64,000 nt of DNA from Rikenellaceae bacterium (GCA_015059965.1 SUZM01000014.1:1-64000); one strand, 5' to 3'. Shown: positions 53,492 to 61,501, numbered from the stretch's first letter. Notes: generated from the sequence alone by a model not told the origin. Numbers and translations: made by a program.

Positions 53492-53544
53492 AACTGTATT
53501 CTTGCTCGTTTTTTAGCCCGGATTTTCCCGAGGCCTTTGGTTAG

Positions 53545-53552
53545 CAAAGTTA
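53545..53552 (-). promoter_or_regulatory. -7 element of the 52805-53491 gene
   Basis: TAACTTTG on the minus strand. A weak TTTC lies 18 bases upstream. The two -7 boxes in this divergent region (this one and 53595-53602) are 42 bases apart. Confidence 0.45.
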
Positions 53553-53594
53553 CACATTATTTTTATATCGGAAACAGCGAAACGAAAATTTTCT

Positions 53595-53602
53595 TATCTT
53601 TG
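53595..53602 (+). promoter_or_regulatory. -7 element upstream of the small HTH gene
   Basis: TATCTTTG fits TAnnTTTG; no good TTTG lies 19-21 bases before it. It implies a leader of about 210 bases before the HTH protein. Confidence 0.4.
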
Positions 53603-53821
53603 CCCTCGATCTCCTCTTTTTGGGGGATGATCCTTTGTAATAAAAAGCACATCGGCTTTTTCTTGCCATCGAAACTTGGACACTTTCGCTTGGAGCAGGG
53701 AATAAAAGTTGGTGTTTATGTCGTTTACGGCGTGAACATTTCTTTTCTTCTGCTCCAAGGTAGTCCAAGACCGCGATGGCGAATGAGGAAATGTTTCACG
53801 CTGTTTTGGTTGCGGCATAGA

Positions 53822-54055
53822 ATGATACATATCGGGAATCTGATTAGAGAGGAGCTCCGTCGACAAGGTCGATCGGTGGGGTGGTTCGCAGAGAAACTCT
53901 GTTGCGACCGGACCAATGTGTACGATATCTTCAAACGCGGGAGCCTTGATACAGCCCTTTTGCTACGGATCTCCCGGTGCCTTCAGCACGACTTTTTTCA
54001 ATACTATACCTCGCAAATCGCTTCTGAAGGGCATTTGCGCTTTGATCGGATGTAG
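53822..54055 (+). CDS. Small helix-turn-helix protein
   Basis: A 77-aa protein (MIHIGNLIREELRRQGRSVG). The segment SVGWFAEKLCCDRTNVYDIF reads as a helix-turn-helix of the Cro/CI type, with the recognition helix in the second half, followed by RGSLDTALLLRISRCLQHDF, a typical dimer/packing helix. It resembles small Bacteroidales HTH regulators beginning 'IG.LI..EL....RSV.WFA' in my memory. It is the conserved C-terminal part of a long ORF; the upstream extension looks non-coding, and ATG 53822 matches the family start. The target is unknown. Confidence 0.7.
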   Translation: MIHIGNLIREELRRQGRSVGWFAEKLCCDRTNVYDIFKRGSLDTALLLRISRCLQHDFFQYYTSQIASEGHLRFDRM

Positions 54056-54122
54056 AAATAAACTCTACAGTTTGTAGAAAACTCCTCTACGGGAGAAACG
54101 CTCTCTTCATTAAAAACCTCCC

Positions 54123-54130
54123 TATCTTTG
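54123..54130 (+). promoter_or_regulatory. -7 element of the small lipoprotein gene
   Basis: TATCTTTG, with only a poor -33 match. The gene starts about 40 bases on. Confidence 0.45.
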
Positions 54131-54172
54131 TGGTATAATCAAACCTAATTATTAACTCAAAAAATGAATGGT

Positions 54173-54523
54173 ATGAAAATTTGGAAACTTTTGATGCTGC
54201 TTTTTGTGTTGGGCACAACGAGCGTTGCCTTTACGGCGTGCGACAAAGATGAGGATGAGCAGGAGGCGCAAAATAAAAATGCGCAAATTGCCGGTGTATG
54301 GCACTGCTATGATTACCCTTCTTGGATTTTGAGCTTCTCTACGAACGGGACCTATACGGAGTCTCTGCCGGAGGAGGGCTACTACGATGCGGGCACTTAT
54401 ACGTTTGATGGTACGGTGATTCGTATGGTCGATTCTTATGGCGATGTATGGGTGGCTTCATATGTGACGGAGGGCCCCGGTAAGGTTTATATCAGTTACG
54501 ACGGAGATATCTTTGTACGCTAA
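54173..54523 (+). CDS. Small lipoprotein
   Basis: A 116-aa lipoprotein. The start at MKIWKLLMLLFVLGTTSVAF is chosen over ATG 54164. The lipobox is FTAC (Cys23), followed by an acidic linker (DKDEDEQEAQNKNAQ). The mature domain of about 80 residues (IAGVWHCYDYPSWILSFSTN, GTYTESLPEEGYYDAGTYTF, VYISYDGDIFVR) has the 'GxW' opening and beta-rich pattern of lipocalin-like or copper-resistance NlpE-like Bacteroidales lipoproteins. No binding site can be read. It is transcribed alone. Confidence 0.65.
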   Translation: MKIWKLLMLLFVLGTTSVAFTACDKDEDEQEAQNKNAQIAGVWHCYDYPSWILSFSTNGTYTESLPEEGYYDAGTYTFDGTVIRMVDSYGDVWVASYVTEGPGKVYISYDGDIFVR

Positions 54524-54627
54524 ATACTCTTTTCGCTCCTATTTGGGCAACGGAGCTGTCTCTCTTTGCTGCTTTATGGGAGCTTCGTATGGCTAAAATC
54601 AGTATTGGCTATATGACGTCTGTAATA

Positions 54628-54665
54628 GGGCCTGTCTAACAAGTCGTGGACAGGCTCTTTGTTTT
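54628..54665 (+). terminator. Terminator between the small lipoprotein gene and rpsA
   Basis: GCCTGTC (54630-54636) pairs with GACAGGC (54649-54655), followed by TCTTTGTTTTT. It is about 105 bases after the lipoprotein stop; the sequence between and up to the rpsA promoter (54666-54800) holds no recognisable gene. Confidence 0.7.
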
Positions 54666-54800
54666 TATGCAGCAAAAAGATTCTTGGAATTTATCCCGAG
54701 TTGAAGAGGTTGCGCCGCGCCTTGGCCGGCCGCTCCTGCCCCGACGGATAAAAGCCGTTGAGGATCAGTGTAATTTTTGCATAATTTTGAGAGATTTGAT

Positions 54801-54830
54801 TTTGAATTCCGAAATTTATTCGTACCTTTG
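54801..54830 (+). promoter_or_regulatory. Promoter of rpsA
   Basis: TTTG (54801-54804), an 18-base spacer, then TACCTTTG (54823-54830). The extended GTACCTTTGCAGTCC is the same as at the str promoter (18855-18869). The leader is about 90 bases. Confidence 0.65.
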
Positions 54831-54924
54831 CAGTCCTTGCGCGCGCGAAACGGCTGTGCGTGAGGTAAATCATTTAATATTAACCTTTTAACGAGCGATT
54901 GTATCGCACAAAAAATTTTCCGCA

Positions 54925-56715
54925 ATGGAGAACAACAAAGTAATGAACGAGAATTTCGATTGGAATGCGTTCGAGAATGACCTGGGTGTCTACAACCAGC
55001 CCAAGGAGGAGATTGCCGCAGCTTATGACAAGACGTTGTCGAATGTTGCTGTAGGTGAGGTAGTTGAGGGTACCGTAATCGGTATCACGAAGCGTGAGGT
55101 GGTTGTAAACATCGGTTACAAGTCGGAGGGTATCATCTCCGTAGCCGAGTTCCGCTACAACCCCGATCTGCAGATCGGTGACAAGGTGGAGGTGTATGTG
55201 GAGTCGGCCGAGGACAAGAACGGCCAGTTGGCTCTCTCGCACAAGAAGGCTCGTCAGCTCAAGTCGTGGGATCGTGTGAACGAGGCCCTGGAGAACGACG
55301 AGATCATCAAGGGTTACATCAAGTGCCGCACCAAGGGCGGTATGATCGTCGATGTATTCGGTATCGAGGCCTTCCTGCCCGGTTCGCAGATCGACGTGAA
55401 GCCCATCCGCGACTACGATGTCTATGTAGACAAGACCATGGAGTTCAAGGTTGTAAAGATCAACCAGGAGTTCCGCAACGTAGTGGTTTCGCACAAGGCC
55501 CTGATCGAGGCCGAGCTCGAGGCTCAGAAGCAGATCATCATGTCGAAGCTCGAGAAGGGTCAGATCCTCGAGGGTACCGTGAAGAACATCACCTCCTACG
55601 GTGTATTCGTAGACCTGGGCGGTGTGGACGGTCTGATCCACATCACCGACCTGTCGTGGGGTCGCGTAAACCACCCCGAGGAGATCGTGGCTCTGGATCA
55701 GAAGATTCAGGTCGTTATCCTCGACTTCGACGATGCCAAGAAGCGTATCGCTCTGGGTCTGAAGCAGCTGGCTCCCCACCCCTGGGAGGCCCTGGACCAG
55801 AACCTCAAGGTTGGCGATACCGTGAAGGGTAAGGTTGTGGTAATGGCCGACTACGGTGCTTTCGTAGAGATCGCTGCCGGTGTTGAGGGTCTGATCCACG
55901 TTTCGGAGATGTCGTGGAGCCAGCACCTGCGTTCGGCTCAGGAGTTCATGAAGGTAGGCGACGAGGTGGAGGCCGTAGTGCTGACCCTGGATCGCGACGA
56001 GCGCAAGATGTCGCTGGGTATCAAGCAGCTTACGGCTGATCCCTGGGCAGGCATCGAGACCAAGTATCCCGTAGGTTCGCGCTGCCAGGCCAAGGTGCGC
56101 AATTTCACCAACTTCGGTGTCTTCGTAGAGATCGAGGAGGGTATCGACGGTCTGATCCACATCTCGGATCTGTCGTGGACCAAGAAGGTGAAGCACCCCG
56201 GTGAGTTCACCCAGATCGGTGCCGCCATCGAGGTAGTGGTTCTGGAGATCGACAAGGAGAACCGTCGTCTCTCGCTGGGCCACAAGCAGCTCGAGGAGAA
56301 TCCCTGGAACGAGTTTGAGGGTCAGTTCGGCGTAGACAGCCTGCACGAGGGTACGATTACGGAGCTCAACGATAAGGGTGCCGTAGTATCGCTCGGCGAG
56401 AACATCGAGGGCTTCTGCCCCGCCCGTCACCTCACGAAGGAGGACGGCACGACCCCTAAGGCCGGTGATAAGCTGACCTTCAAGGTAATTGAGTTCTCGA
56501 AGGCTACCAAGCGCATCGCCCTCTCGCACGTTCGCGTTTACGAGGAGGCAAAGCGTGCCGAGATCGCTGCCGAGAAGGCCGAGAAGAGAAAGGCTGCCGA
56601 TGAGACCAAGTCGTCGGTTAAGAAGATCAACGCTTCGGTAGAGAAGACCACGCTGGGCGATATCGCCGGTCTGGCTGCTCTGAAGGAGGCTATGGAGGCT
56701 TCGCAGAAGAAGTAA
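54925..56715 (+). CDS. rpsA: 30S ribosomal protein S1
   Basis: A 596-aa protein made of repeated S1 (OB-fold) domains. Domain starts are visible as VVEGTVIGITKREVVVNIGY, IIKGYIKCRTKGGMIVDVFG, ILEGTVKNITSYGVFVDLGG, TVKGKVVVMADYGAFVEIAA, RCQAKVRNFTNFGVFVEIEE and LHEGTITELNDKGAVVSLGE: six in total, as in proteobacterial S1. The later ones hold GVDGLIHITDLSW-type motifs. A basic, low-complexity tail follows (KRAEIAAEKAEKRKAADET). In Bacteroidetes, S1 may matter more because Shine-Dalgarno use is low. Own promoter and terminator. Confidence 0.96.
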   Translation: MENNKVMNENFDWNAFENDLGVYNQPKEEIAAAYDKTLSNVAVGEVVEGTVIGITKREVVVNIGYKSEGIISVAEFRYNPDLQIGDKVEVYVESAEDKNGQLALSHKKARQLKSWDRVNEALENDEIIKGYIKCRTKGGMIVDVFGIEAFLPGSQIDVKPIRDYDVYVDKTMEFKVVKINQEFRNVVVSHKALIEAELEAQKQIIMSKLEKGQILEGTVKNITSYGVFVDLGGVDGLIHITDLSWGRVNHPEEIVALDQKIQVVILDFDDAKKRIALGLKQLAPHPWEALDQNLKVGDTVKGKVVVMADYGAFVEIAAGVEGLIHVSEMSWSQHLRSAQEFMKVGDEVEAVVLTLDRDERKMSLGIKQLTADPWAGIETKYPVGSRCQAKVRNFTNFGVFVEIEEGIDGLIHISDLSWTKKVKHPGEFTQIGAAIEVVVLEIDKENRRLSLGHKQLEENPWNEFEGQFGVDSLHEGTITELNDKGAVVSLGENIEGFCPARHLTKEDGTTPKAGDKLTFKVIEFSKATKRIALSHVRVYEEAKRAEIAAEKAEKRKAADETKSSVKKINASVEKTTLGDIAGLAALKEAMEASQKK

Positions 56716-56737
56716 TCCATCCCGATCTTAAACAACC

Positions 56738-56773
56738 GGGTGTGTCCAATAATCTCTTTGGACACACCCTTTT
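56738..56773 (+). terminator. Terminator of rpsA
   Basis: GGGTGTGTCCAA (56738-56749) pairs with TTGGACACACCC (56758-56769), with TTTT after it. Confidence 0.85.
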
Positions 56774-56782
56774 CTATTTACA

Positions 56783-56822
56783 GCGAGGGGGGGTAACGCT
56801 TTTTTGCGTTACCCCCCCTCGC
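56783..56822. repeat. Perfect 17-bp palindrome between rpsA and thiL
   Basis: Positions 56783-56799 and 56806-56822 are perfect inverted copies (GCGAGGGGGGGTAACGC and complement) with a T-rich loop. It lies just past the stop of thiL (convergent with rpsA). Confidence 0.8.
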
Positions 56823-56830
56823 TAACTTTT

Positions 56831-57886
56831 TTAGCACTCCTCGCTCTCGACAAATCCTTGCGCCTTGAGGCGGATATCCGATCCGTCGGGGGTAACCAGG
56901 AAGCAGCCGGTGGAGTCGGCGGTGATGTGGCCGATCACATCCACTAAACCGAGGCCCATGATCTTCTCCTGCATGGCCAGCGGAACGGTGAAGAGCAGTT
57001 CGTGGTCCTCACCCCCCTGCAGGGCGGCCACCACGGGGTCGGCATGCAACTCCTCAGCCATGGCCGAGGTCTGCTTGGCAATGGGGATACGCTCCAGATA
57101 GATGCGGGCTCCGCACTTCGAGGCCTTGCAGAGCTGCATCAGGTCACTCGAGAGACCGTCCGAGAGGTCGATCATGGCCGTCGGAATGATCCCCTCTTCA
57201 TCCAGCGCATCGATGATATCCTTGCGGGCACGCGGCTTGAGGTACTTTTCCAACAGGTATTCGTAGCCGGCAAATTGAGGTTCGGGGTTGTCGATCCCTT
57301 GCAGAACACGCTTCTCGCGCTCCAGGAGGTGGAGACCCATGTAGGCGGCGCCCAGATTGCCCGTGATGCAGATCAGGTCGTTGAGCTTCGCTCCGTTGCG
57401 TCGGACAATCTTCTTGCGTTCGCTACGCCCCAGCACCGTGACGTGCAGCGTGAGACCTGTTACCGAGGGCTTGGTGTCGCCCCCCACAAAATCCACCTCC
57501 AGCTCCCGGCAGGCGAACTTCACGCCGGCATAGAGGTCATCGAGGGCCTCCACCGAGATCTTCGAGGAGACACCGATCGAGAGCATCAGCTGCTCGGGGC
57601 GGGCGTTCATGGCCAAAATGTCGCTTACACCCACCGTTACAGCCTTGTAGCCCAGGTGGCGCAGGGGGAAGTAGGTCAGGTCGAAGTCTATACCCTCCAG
57701 CAGCTGGTCGGTGCTCCATACCACAGCCTCCTTTTGTCCTGCCGCAACGGCTGCCGCATCGTCTCCGACACCGATAAGGGTACTCTTGTTTTGCGGGGTC
57801 ACGTCGGCCATCAGGTGGTCGATCAATCCGAACTCTCCGAGTGTCGCAATCTCCGTGCGCCCCTTTATTTTCTCTTTTTGTTCCAT
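56831..57886 (-). CDS. thiL: Thiamine-monophosphate kinase
   Basis: A 351-aa enzyme that phosphorylates thiamine phosphate to thiamine diphosphate, the active cofactor. It starts MEQKEKIKGRTEIATLGEFG. The PurM-like fold motifs are present: IGVGDDAAAV with conserved Asp residues for Mg/ATP, STDQLLEGIDFDL, VGVSDILAMNA, VGGDTKPS and MIDLSDGLSSDLMQL near the C-terminal half. No other thi gene is near. The promoter overlaps that of adk in the divergent region. Confidence 0.93.
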   Translation of the reverse strand: MEQKEKIKGRTEIATLGEFGLIDHLMADVTPQNKSTLIGVGDDAAAVAAGQKEAVVWSTDQLLEGIDFDLTYFPLRHLGYKAVTVGVSDILAMNARPEQLMLSIGVSSKISVEALDDLYAGVKFACRELEVDFVGGDTKPSVTGLTLHVTVLGRSERKKIVRRNGAKLNDLICITGNLGAAYMGLHLLEREKRVLQGIDNPEPQFAGYEYLLEKYLKPRARKDIIDALDEEGIIPTAMIDLSDGLSSDLMQLCKASKCGARIYLERIPIAKQTSAMAEELHADPVVAALQGGEDHELLFTVPLAMQEKIMGLGLVDVIGHITADSTGCFLVTPDGSDIRLKAQGFVESEEC

Positions 57887-57904
57887 TCTTTGTAAATATT
57901 TTTA

Positions 57905-57936
57905 CAAAATTACATAAAAAATTGTCTTTTCTCAAA
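57905..57936 (-). promoter_or_regulatory. Promoter of thiL (overlaps that of adk)
   Basis: Minus strand: TTTG (57936-57933), a 20-base spacer, then TAATTTTG (57912-57905). Its -33 box lies inside the adk spacer. Confidence 0.6.
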
Positions 57937-57952
57937 AAAAGGGTTACTTTTG
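57921..57952 (+). promoter_or_regulatory. Promoter of adk
   Basis: ATTG (57921-57924), a 20-base spacer, then TACTTTTG (57945-57952). Confidence 0.55.
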
Positions 57953-58033
57953 CTCCAATTTTGGGATTTTGTAATCCTTAAGGTTCTTGCAACCGGCTAA
58001 AAACGGATAAAAAAGATAAAATTTAGATATAAT

Positions 58034-58615
58034 ATGTTGAACATCGTATTATTTGGAGCTCCCGGATGTGGTAAAGGAACGCAGGCCGCCAAACTTAAGG
58101 AGCACTATGGCATCGACCACGTCTCGACGGGTGAGGTGATTCGCTCGGAGATCCGCCGCGAGACGGAGCTCGGCAAGAGCATGAAGGAGTGTATTGCCCA
58201 GGGTTCGCTGGTGCCTGATCAGCTGGTGATCGATATCGTAAAGGGTTATGTGAGCGAGCACTGCCGCGATAACGGAAATATCTTTGACGGCTTTCCCCGC
58301 ACCATCCCGCAGGCCGAGGCCTTCGATCAGATGCTCCAGGAGGTGGGCCTGACGGTCGATCTGATGGTCTATATGGATGTGCCCGAGGAGGAGTTGGTAA
58401 AGCGCATTATGCTGCGTGGCTTGGCTTCAGGTCGTTCGGACGATGCTTCGGAGGAGGTGATCCGCCATCGCATCGACACCTACCGCAAGCAGACTGCCGT
58501 GGTGGCCGACTACTATGCCAAGCAGGGCAAGTATGTCGCTGTGGATGGCTTGGGTACGGTGGAGGAGATCTTCGAGCGCATCGTAAAGGCCATTGATGCC
58601 TATCGTAAGCAGTAG
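58034..58615 (+). CDS. adk: Adenylate kinase (short-LID form)
   Basis: A 193-aa enzyme interconverting ATP + AMP and 2 ADP. The P-loop is GAPGCGKGTQ (residues 7-16). The AMP-binding part is HVSTGEVIRSEIRRETELGK, followed by VDLMVYMDVPEEELVKRIML. The short LID (RGLASGRSDDASEEVIRHRI) lacks the zinc-binding insertion. Total length fits the short class. It is monocistronic, followed by a terminator. Confidence 0.96.
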   Translation: MLNIVLFGAPGCGKGTQAAKLKEHYGIDHVSTGEVIRSEIRRETELGKSMKECIAQGSLVPDQLVIDIVKGYVSEHCRDNGNIFDGFPRTIPQAEAFDQMLQEVGLTVDLMVYMDVPEEELVKRIMLRGLASGRSDDASEEVIRHRIDTYRKQTAVVADYYAKQGKYVAVDGLGTVEEIFERIVKAIDAYRKQ

Positions 58616-58721
58616 GGGAGAGCAGGTGTGAGCGTCGAGATACTCTCTAATCGGGTGATTCCTGCGCGTTTCGGGCTGCGCAAGCCTTGAACCCCACTTT
58701 ATAATATAACATCTAAGCATG

Positions 58722-58760
58722 GAGGCTGTCGCAACACCGGTTGTTGGACAGCCTCTCTTA
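58722..58760 (+). terminator. Terminator between adk and mutY
   Basis: GAGGCTGTC (58722-58730) pairs with GACAGCCTC (58747-58755); the stem is extended by CAACA/TGTTG. TCTTATTT follows. It serves adk and, in the other direction, mutY. Confidence 0.75.
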
Positions 58761-59798
58761 TTTCGCTGAAAGCTTATCGAGGTAGCGATCCACAAGGCGC
58801 GGAATGGCGTAGCGATCGAGCTCCTCTTCGGGGATGGCTATGGTCTCGGGAATCGGGGGCAGGGCCTCCACCTCGAGGCGATGGAACCGGGCGTGAAGCC
58901 GCTGGTGCGAGAGTTGGTGCGGGGGCATCTCCACGCTTCGCACCAGGTGAAAGCGGTCGATGCCGAGCTTGGCAAGGGGGAGCACTTCGAAGGGTACGGC
59001 CTCTGCGGTCTCGATCAGCGGAAATTCGTAGAGTCCCTGCCAGATGTCGCCCGCCGTGCGTCGGTGGAGCAGGGTTTGGCCTGCGGCCGTGAGGTGTAGA
59101 TAGTTCAGGTAGCGGTCGCGAATCTTGGTGCGCCCCTGCTTTCGCGGACGTTCGGCCACCGTGCCGGCGGCGTGGGCCAGACACCACTGCTCGAAGGGAC
59201 ACTCCGCACAGCGGGGTGAGCGCGGCGTGCAGTGCAGGGCTCCAAACTCCATGAGGGCCTGGTTGTAGTCGGCCGGATGCTCCTTGTCGAGCCACTCCTC
59301 GGCTAAGGTTCGGAAGGCTCGCCGCCCTGCCGGGGTGTCGATCGCTATGTCGATATCCAGCAGACGACTATAGAGGCGATAGACGTTGCCATCGACCACT
59401 GCTGTCGGGAGCCCGTAGGCAAAGGAGCAGACCGCGGCAGCCGTGTAGTCGCCCACTCCCTTCAGGCGGCGCACCTCGTCGTAGGTGCGGGGAAACGCTC
59501 CGCCGTGGTGCTCCACGACCCACCGGGCCGCAGCGTGGAGGTTGCGAGCCCGCGAATAGTAGCCGAGCCCCTGCCATAGTTTGAGGACATCGTCCTCGGG
59601 GGCGGCTGCGAGGTCACGAATCGTGGGGTAGGCCTCCACAAACCGGTCGTAGTAGGCCGCTCCCTGCTGAACGCGTGTCTGTTGCAAGATGGTCTCCGAG
59701 AGCCAAATAAGATAGGGGTCGCGGGTATGCCGCCACCTCAAATCGCGCTTGTTGGCCTCATACCAGGCCCGCAGCTTCTCGGAGAATTCGCTCTTCAT
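58758..59798 (-). CDS. mutY: A/G-specific adenine glycosylase
   Basis: A 346-aa base-excision repair enzyme that removes adenine mispaired with 8-oxoguanine. Catalytic Glu35 (LSETILQQTRV), the helix-hairpin-helix (LKGVGDYTAAA) and Asp136 (AVVDGNV) are present. The iron-sulfur cluster Cys are Cys190, Cys197, Cys200 and Cys206 in the Cx6Cx2Cx5C pattern. The C-terminal 120 residues form the NUDIX-like 8-oxoG recognition domain. The gene starts almost at its predicted transcription start (see finding). Confidence 0.95.
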   Translation of the reverse strand: MKSEFSEKLRAWYEANKRDLRWRHTRDPYLIWLSETILQQTRVQQGAAYYDRFVEAYPTIRDLAAAPEDDVLKLWQGLGYYSRARNLHAAARWVVEHHGGAFPRTYDEVRRLKGVGDYTAAAVCSFAYGLPTAVVDGNVYRLYSRLLDIDIAIDTPAGRRAFRTLAEEWLDKEHPADYNQALMEFGALHCTPRSPRCAECPFEQWCLAHAAGTVAERPRKQGRTKIRDRYLNYLHLTAAGQTLLHRRTAGDIWQGLYEFPLIETAEAVPFEVLPLAKLGIDRFHLVRSVEMPPHQLSHQRLHARFHRLEVEALPPIPETIAIPEEELDRYAIPRLVDRYLDKLSAK

Positions 59799-59802
59799 AC
59801 GG

Positions 59803-59810
59803 CAAAGATA
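59803..59810 (-). promoter_or_regulatory. -7 element immediately before mutY
   Basis: TATCTTTG on the minus strand ends five bases before the ATG. If used, transcription would begin within a few bases of the start codon. No good -33 box. Confidence 0.4.
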
Positions 59811-59933
59811 GCTATAAATCCCGAATTTTCAGTGGCCGGCAATTTGCCGATCTGAAATAATCCTCTCCTCTATACCATAATCTTCAGTCGGTTTTTACAA
59901 ATGGATGCGACAGGGGGGGGAGAACTGTCGGAC

Positions 59934-59974
59934 AAAAGAAGAGTGCCCGACACGATCGGTCGGGCACTCTTTTA
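59934..59974 (-). terminator. Terminator of the xer-hpf operon
   Basis: AAGAGTGCCCGA (59939-59950) pairs with TCGGGCACTCTT (59960-59971). On the minus strand CTTCTTTTG follows. Confidence 0.75.
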
Positions 59975-59994
59975 TAAGGTTAAGGTGTGGCAGG

Positions 59995-60282
59995 CTACTT
60001 GGCCTTGGCCTTTTCAATCTGGCGCTTCAGGGCATCGATAGCGTTGTCCACGGCCTCCTCAAAACTCTTGGCGCGATCTTCGGCCACCAGATCATCTCCG
60101 GGGATATGAATGGTAATTGTGGCCACTTTGTTGCCCTTGTCGTGGTCTTTATCGAGTTTCAAAATTACATCGGCTCCGGTAGCACGTTCGGCGAAACGGT
60201 CGAGCTTGTCCATTTTGTTCTCTACGAATTCGATCAAACGCTTGTCGGCGTCGAACTTCACGGATTGAATGTTTACCTTCAT
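59995..60282 (-). CDS. hpf: Ribosome hibernation-promoting factor (short form)
   Basis: A 95-aa protein (starting MKVNIQSVKFDADKRLIEFV; an upstream Met two codons earlier is possible). It matches short HPF/RaiA: beta-alpha-beta core with KMDKLDRFAERATGADVILK and ITIHIPGDDLVAEDRAKSFE. It binds the small-subunit decoding channel in stationary phase. The C-terminal dimerisation domain of long HPF is absent. It follows the Xer recombinase gene by 36 bases, an order I know from other Bacteroidetes. Confidence 0.9.
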   Translation of the reverse strand: MKVNIQSVKFDADKRLIEFVENKMDKLDRFAERATGADVILKLDKDHDKGNKVATITIHIPGDDLVAEDRAKSFEEAVDNAIDALKRQIEKAKAK

Positions 60283-60318
60283 AACCAATAGTTTTTAGAG
60301 TGTTAATAAATATGTTTT

Positions 60319-61293
60319 TTACCTCTTCGGCTTGTGCCCCTCGCGGGGGTGGGCCTCCAGGTAGATTTTCTGCAGCTGGGTGATGCTGTTGTGGGTGTAG
60401 ACCTGCGTGGCTTGCAGCGAGGCGTGGCCCATCAGCTCCTGAATTTCGCGCATGTCGGCTCCGTGGTTCAGCAGGTGGGTGGCGAAGGTGTGCCTGAGCA
60501 CATGGGGGCTTCGTTTTCCCTGCACGCCCCCCTCTCTGAGGGTGCGTTTTACGATGCGGTAGACCGTGATGCGTGAGATTCGCGCTCCTTTCAGTGTTAA
60601 AAATAGTGCTTTTTCCCGATTTTTGCAAATATTTTGCCTCTCAATTTGCGAAATATAGTGTAAAATGGCCTCCCGCAGGGGTTCAACGAGGGGAATCACC
60701 CGCTCTTTGTCCCCTTTTCCGACTACGCGCAGGGAGTGGAAGTCGTTCTCGAAGTGGTCGGTGTCGATGCGGACCAGCTCCGCAAGGCGTATGCCGCAAC
60801 CGTAGAAGATCAGGATGATGAGTTGATCGCGCAGGAGCAGAAAATCGCTCTTCGCCGAGCCTTCGGGTGCCTCTTTCCGTTCCTGTTCCTCCTCGAGCAG
60901 GTGGCGCATGCGGCTCTCGGGGACAAACGAGGGCAGGCGCTTCGGGGTCTTCAGCGTGTGAATCCCCTGCATGGGGTCGCGCTTGATCGCCTGCGTGCGG
61001 ATCAGGAAGCGAAAGAAACTCTTCAGCGACGAGAGTTCGCGGTTGAGTGATGCCGCTCCGAGCCTCTTCTCACCCTTTCCGCGCCCCTTTCCGTGCTGCG
61101 TTCGGGCGTAGATCCACTCGCGGATATGGATGGCCTCCACCTCCTCGACCTTGAAGGGGGTGATGCGCATCGAGGGTTCGGCCTCGGCCTCGCACCAGCG
61201 GATGAAGCGCTCAACGTCGCGGCGATAGTTTTTCACCGTGAGGGGCGAGTAACGCTTCTCGGCCTGGATGTAGTTGATGAATCTCTCGAGCAT
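60319..61293 (-). CDS. Xer-type tyrosine recombinase
   Basis: A 324-aa site-specific recombinase. The N-terminal SAM-like DNA-binding domain (LERFINYIQAEKRYSPLTVK) and catalytic domain are complete: Arg169 (GCGIRLAEL), Lys193 (GKGDKERVIP), His264 and Arg267 (HVLRHTF), His290 (MGHASL) and Tyr299 (VYTHN). The pairing with hpf fits the housekeeping XerC/XerD resolving chromosome dimers. It is not flanked by attachment-site-like repeats and lies next to tRNA-Leu, but the two do not overlap. A basic insertion (HGKGRGKGEKRLGAASLNRE) is slightly unusual. Confidence 0.88.
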   Translation of the reverse strand: MLERFINYIQAEKRYSPLTVKNYRRDVERFIRWCEAEAEPSMRITPFKVEEVEAIHIREWIYARTQHGKGRGKGEKRLGAASLNRELSSLKSFFRFLIRTQAIKRDPMQGIHTLKTPKRLPSFVPESRMRHLLEEEQERKEAPEGSAKSDFLLLRDQLIILIFYGCGIRLAELVRIDTDHFENDFHSLRVVGKGDKERVIPLVEPLREAILHYISQIERQNICKNREKALFLTLKGARISRITVYRIVKRTLREGGVQGKRSPHVLRHTFATHLLNHGADMREIQELMGHASLQATQVYTHNSITQLQKIYLEAHPREGHKPKR

Positions 61294-61346
61294 ACCTTAT
61301 ATATATAAGCTGCCGAACCTGTCGCAAAGGGGGCGCGTTCCGTCTC

Positions 61347-61378
61347 CAAAGATACGAATAAAAAACAAAAAGAGCAAC
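61347..61378 (-). promoter_or_regulatory. Promoter of the xer-hpf operon
   Basis: Minus strand: GTTG (61378-61375), a 20-base spacer, then TATCTTTG (61354-61347). The -33 box falls in the tRNA terminator stem-loop. Confidence 0.5.
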
Positions 61379-61396
61379 CTCTCGATTGCTCTTTTT
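61367..61396 (-). terminator. Terminator of tRNA-Leu(CAG)
   Basis: AAAAAGAGCAA (61367-61377) pairs with TTGCTCTTTTT (61386-61396). On the minus strand more T-rich sequence follows. Confidence 0.8.
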
Positions 61397-61399
61397 GTG

Positions 61400-61482
61400 T
61401 GCCCAGGATAGGACTCGAACCTACACGGTATTGCTACCACTAGTACCTGAAACTAGCGTGTCTACCATTTCACCACCTGGGC
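61400..61482 (-). tRNA. tRNA-Leu (anticodon CAG)
   Basis: An 83-base class II tRNA. The acceptor GCCCAGG pairs with CCTGGGC, with discriminator A. The anticodon stem CTAGT/ACTAG encloses TTCAGGT, giving CAG (reads CUG). The long variable arm and GTTCGAGTC T-arm are normal. The acceptor stem matches tRNA-Leu(GAG) at 5466. CCA is not encoded. Confidence 0.95.
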
Positions 61483-61501
61483 GATTCGTGGAACACGGGT
61501 G

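Noticed and set aside
52751..53821. N-terminal part of a 434-aa plus-strand ORF before the HTH protein
   Set aside because: It is antisense to a conserved gene and a promoter lies inside it; only the C-terminal 77 codons look like protein.
60319..61482. Integrative element based on a tyrosine recombinase next to tRNA-Leu
   Set aside because: The recombinase is paired with hpf, as in housekeeping loci, there is no cargo or repeated tRNA end, and its own promoter and the tRNA terminator separate the two.
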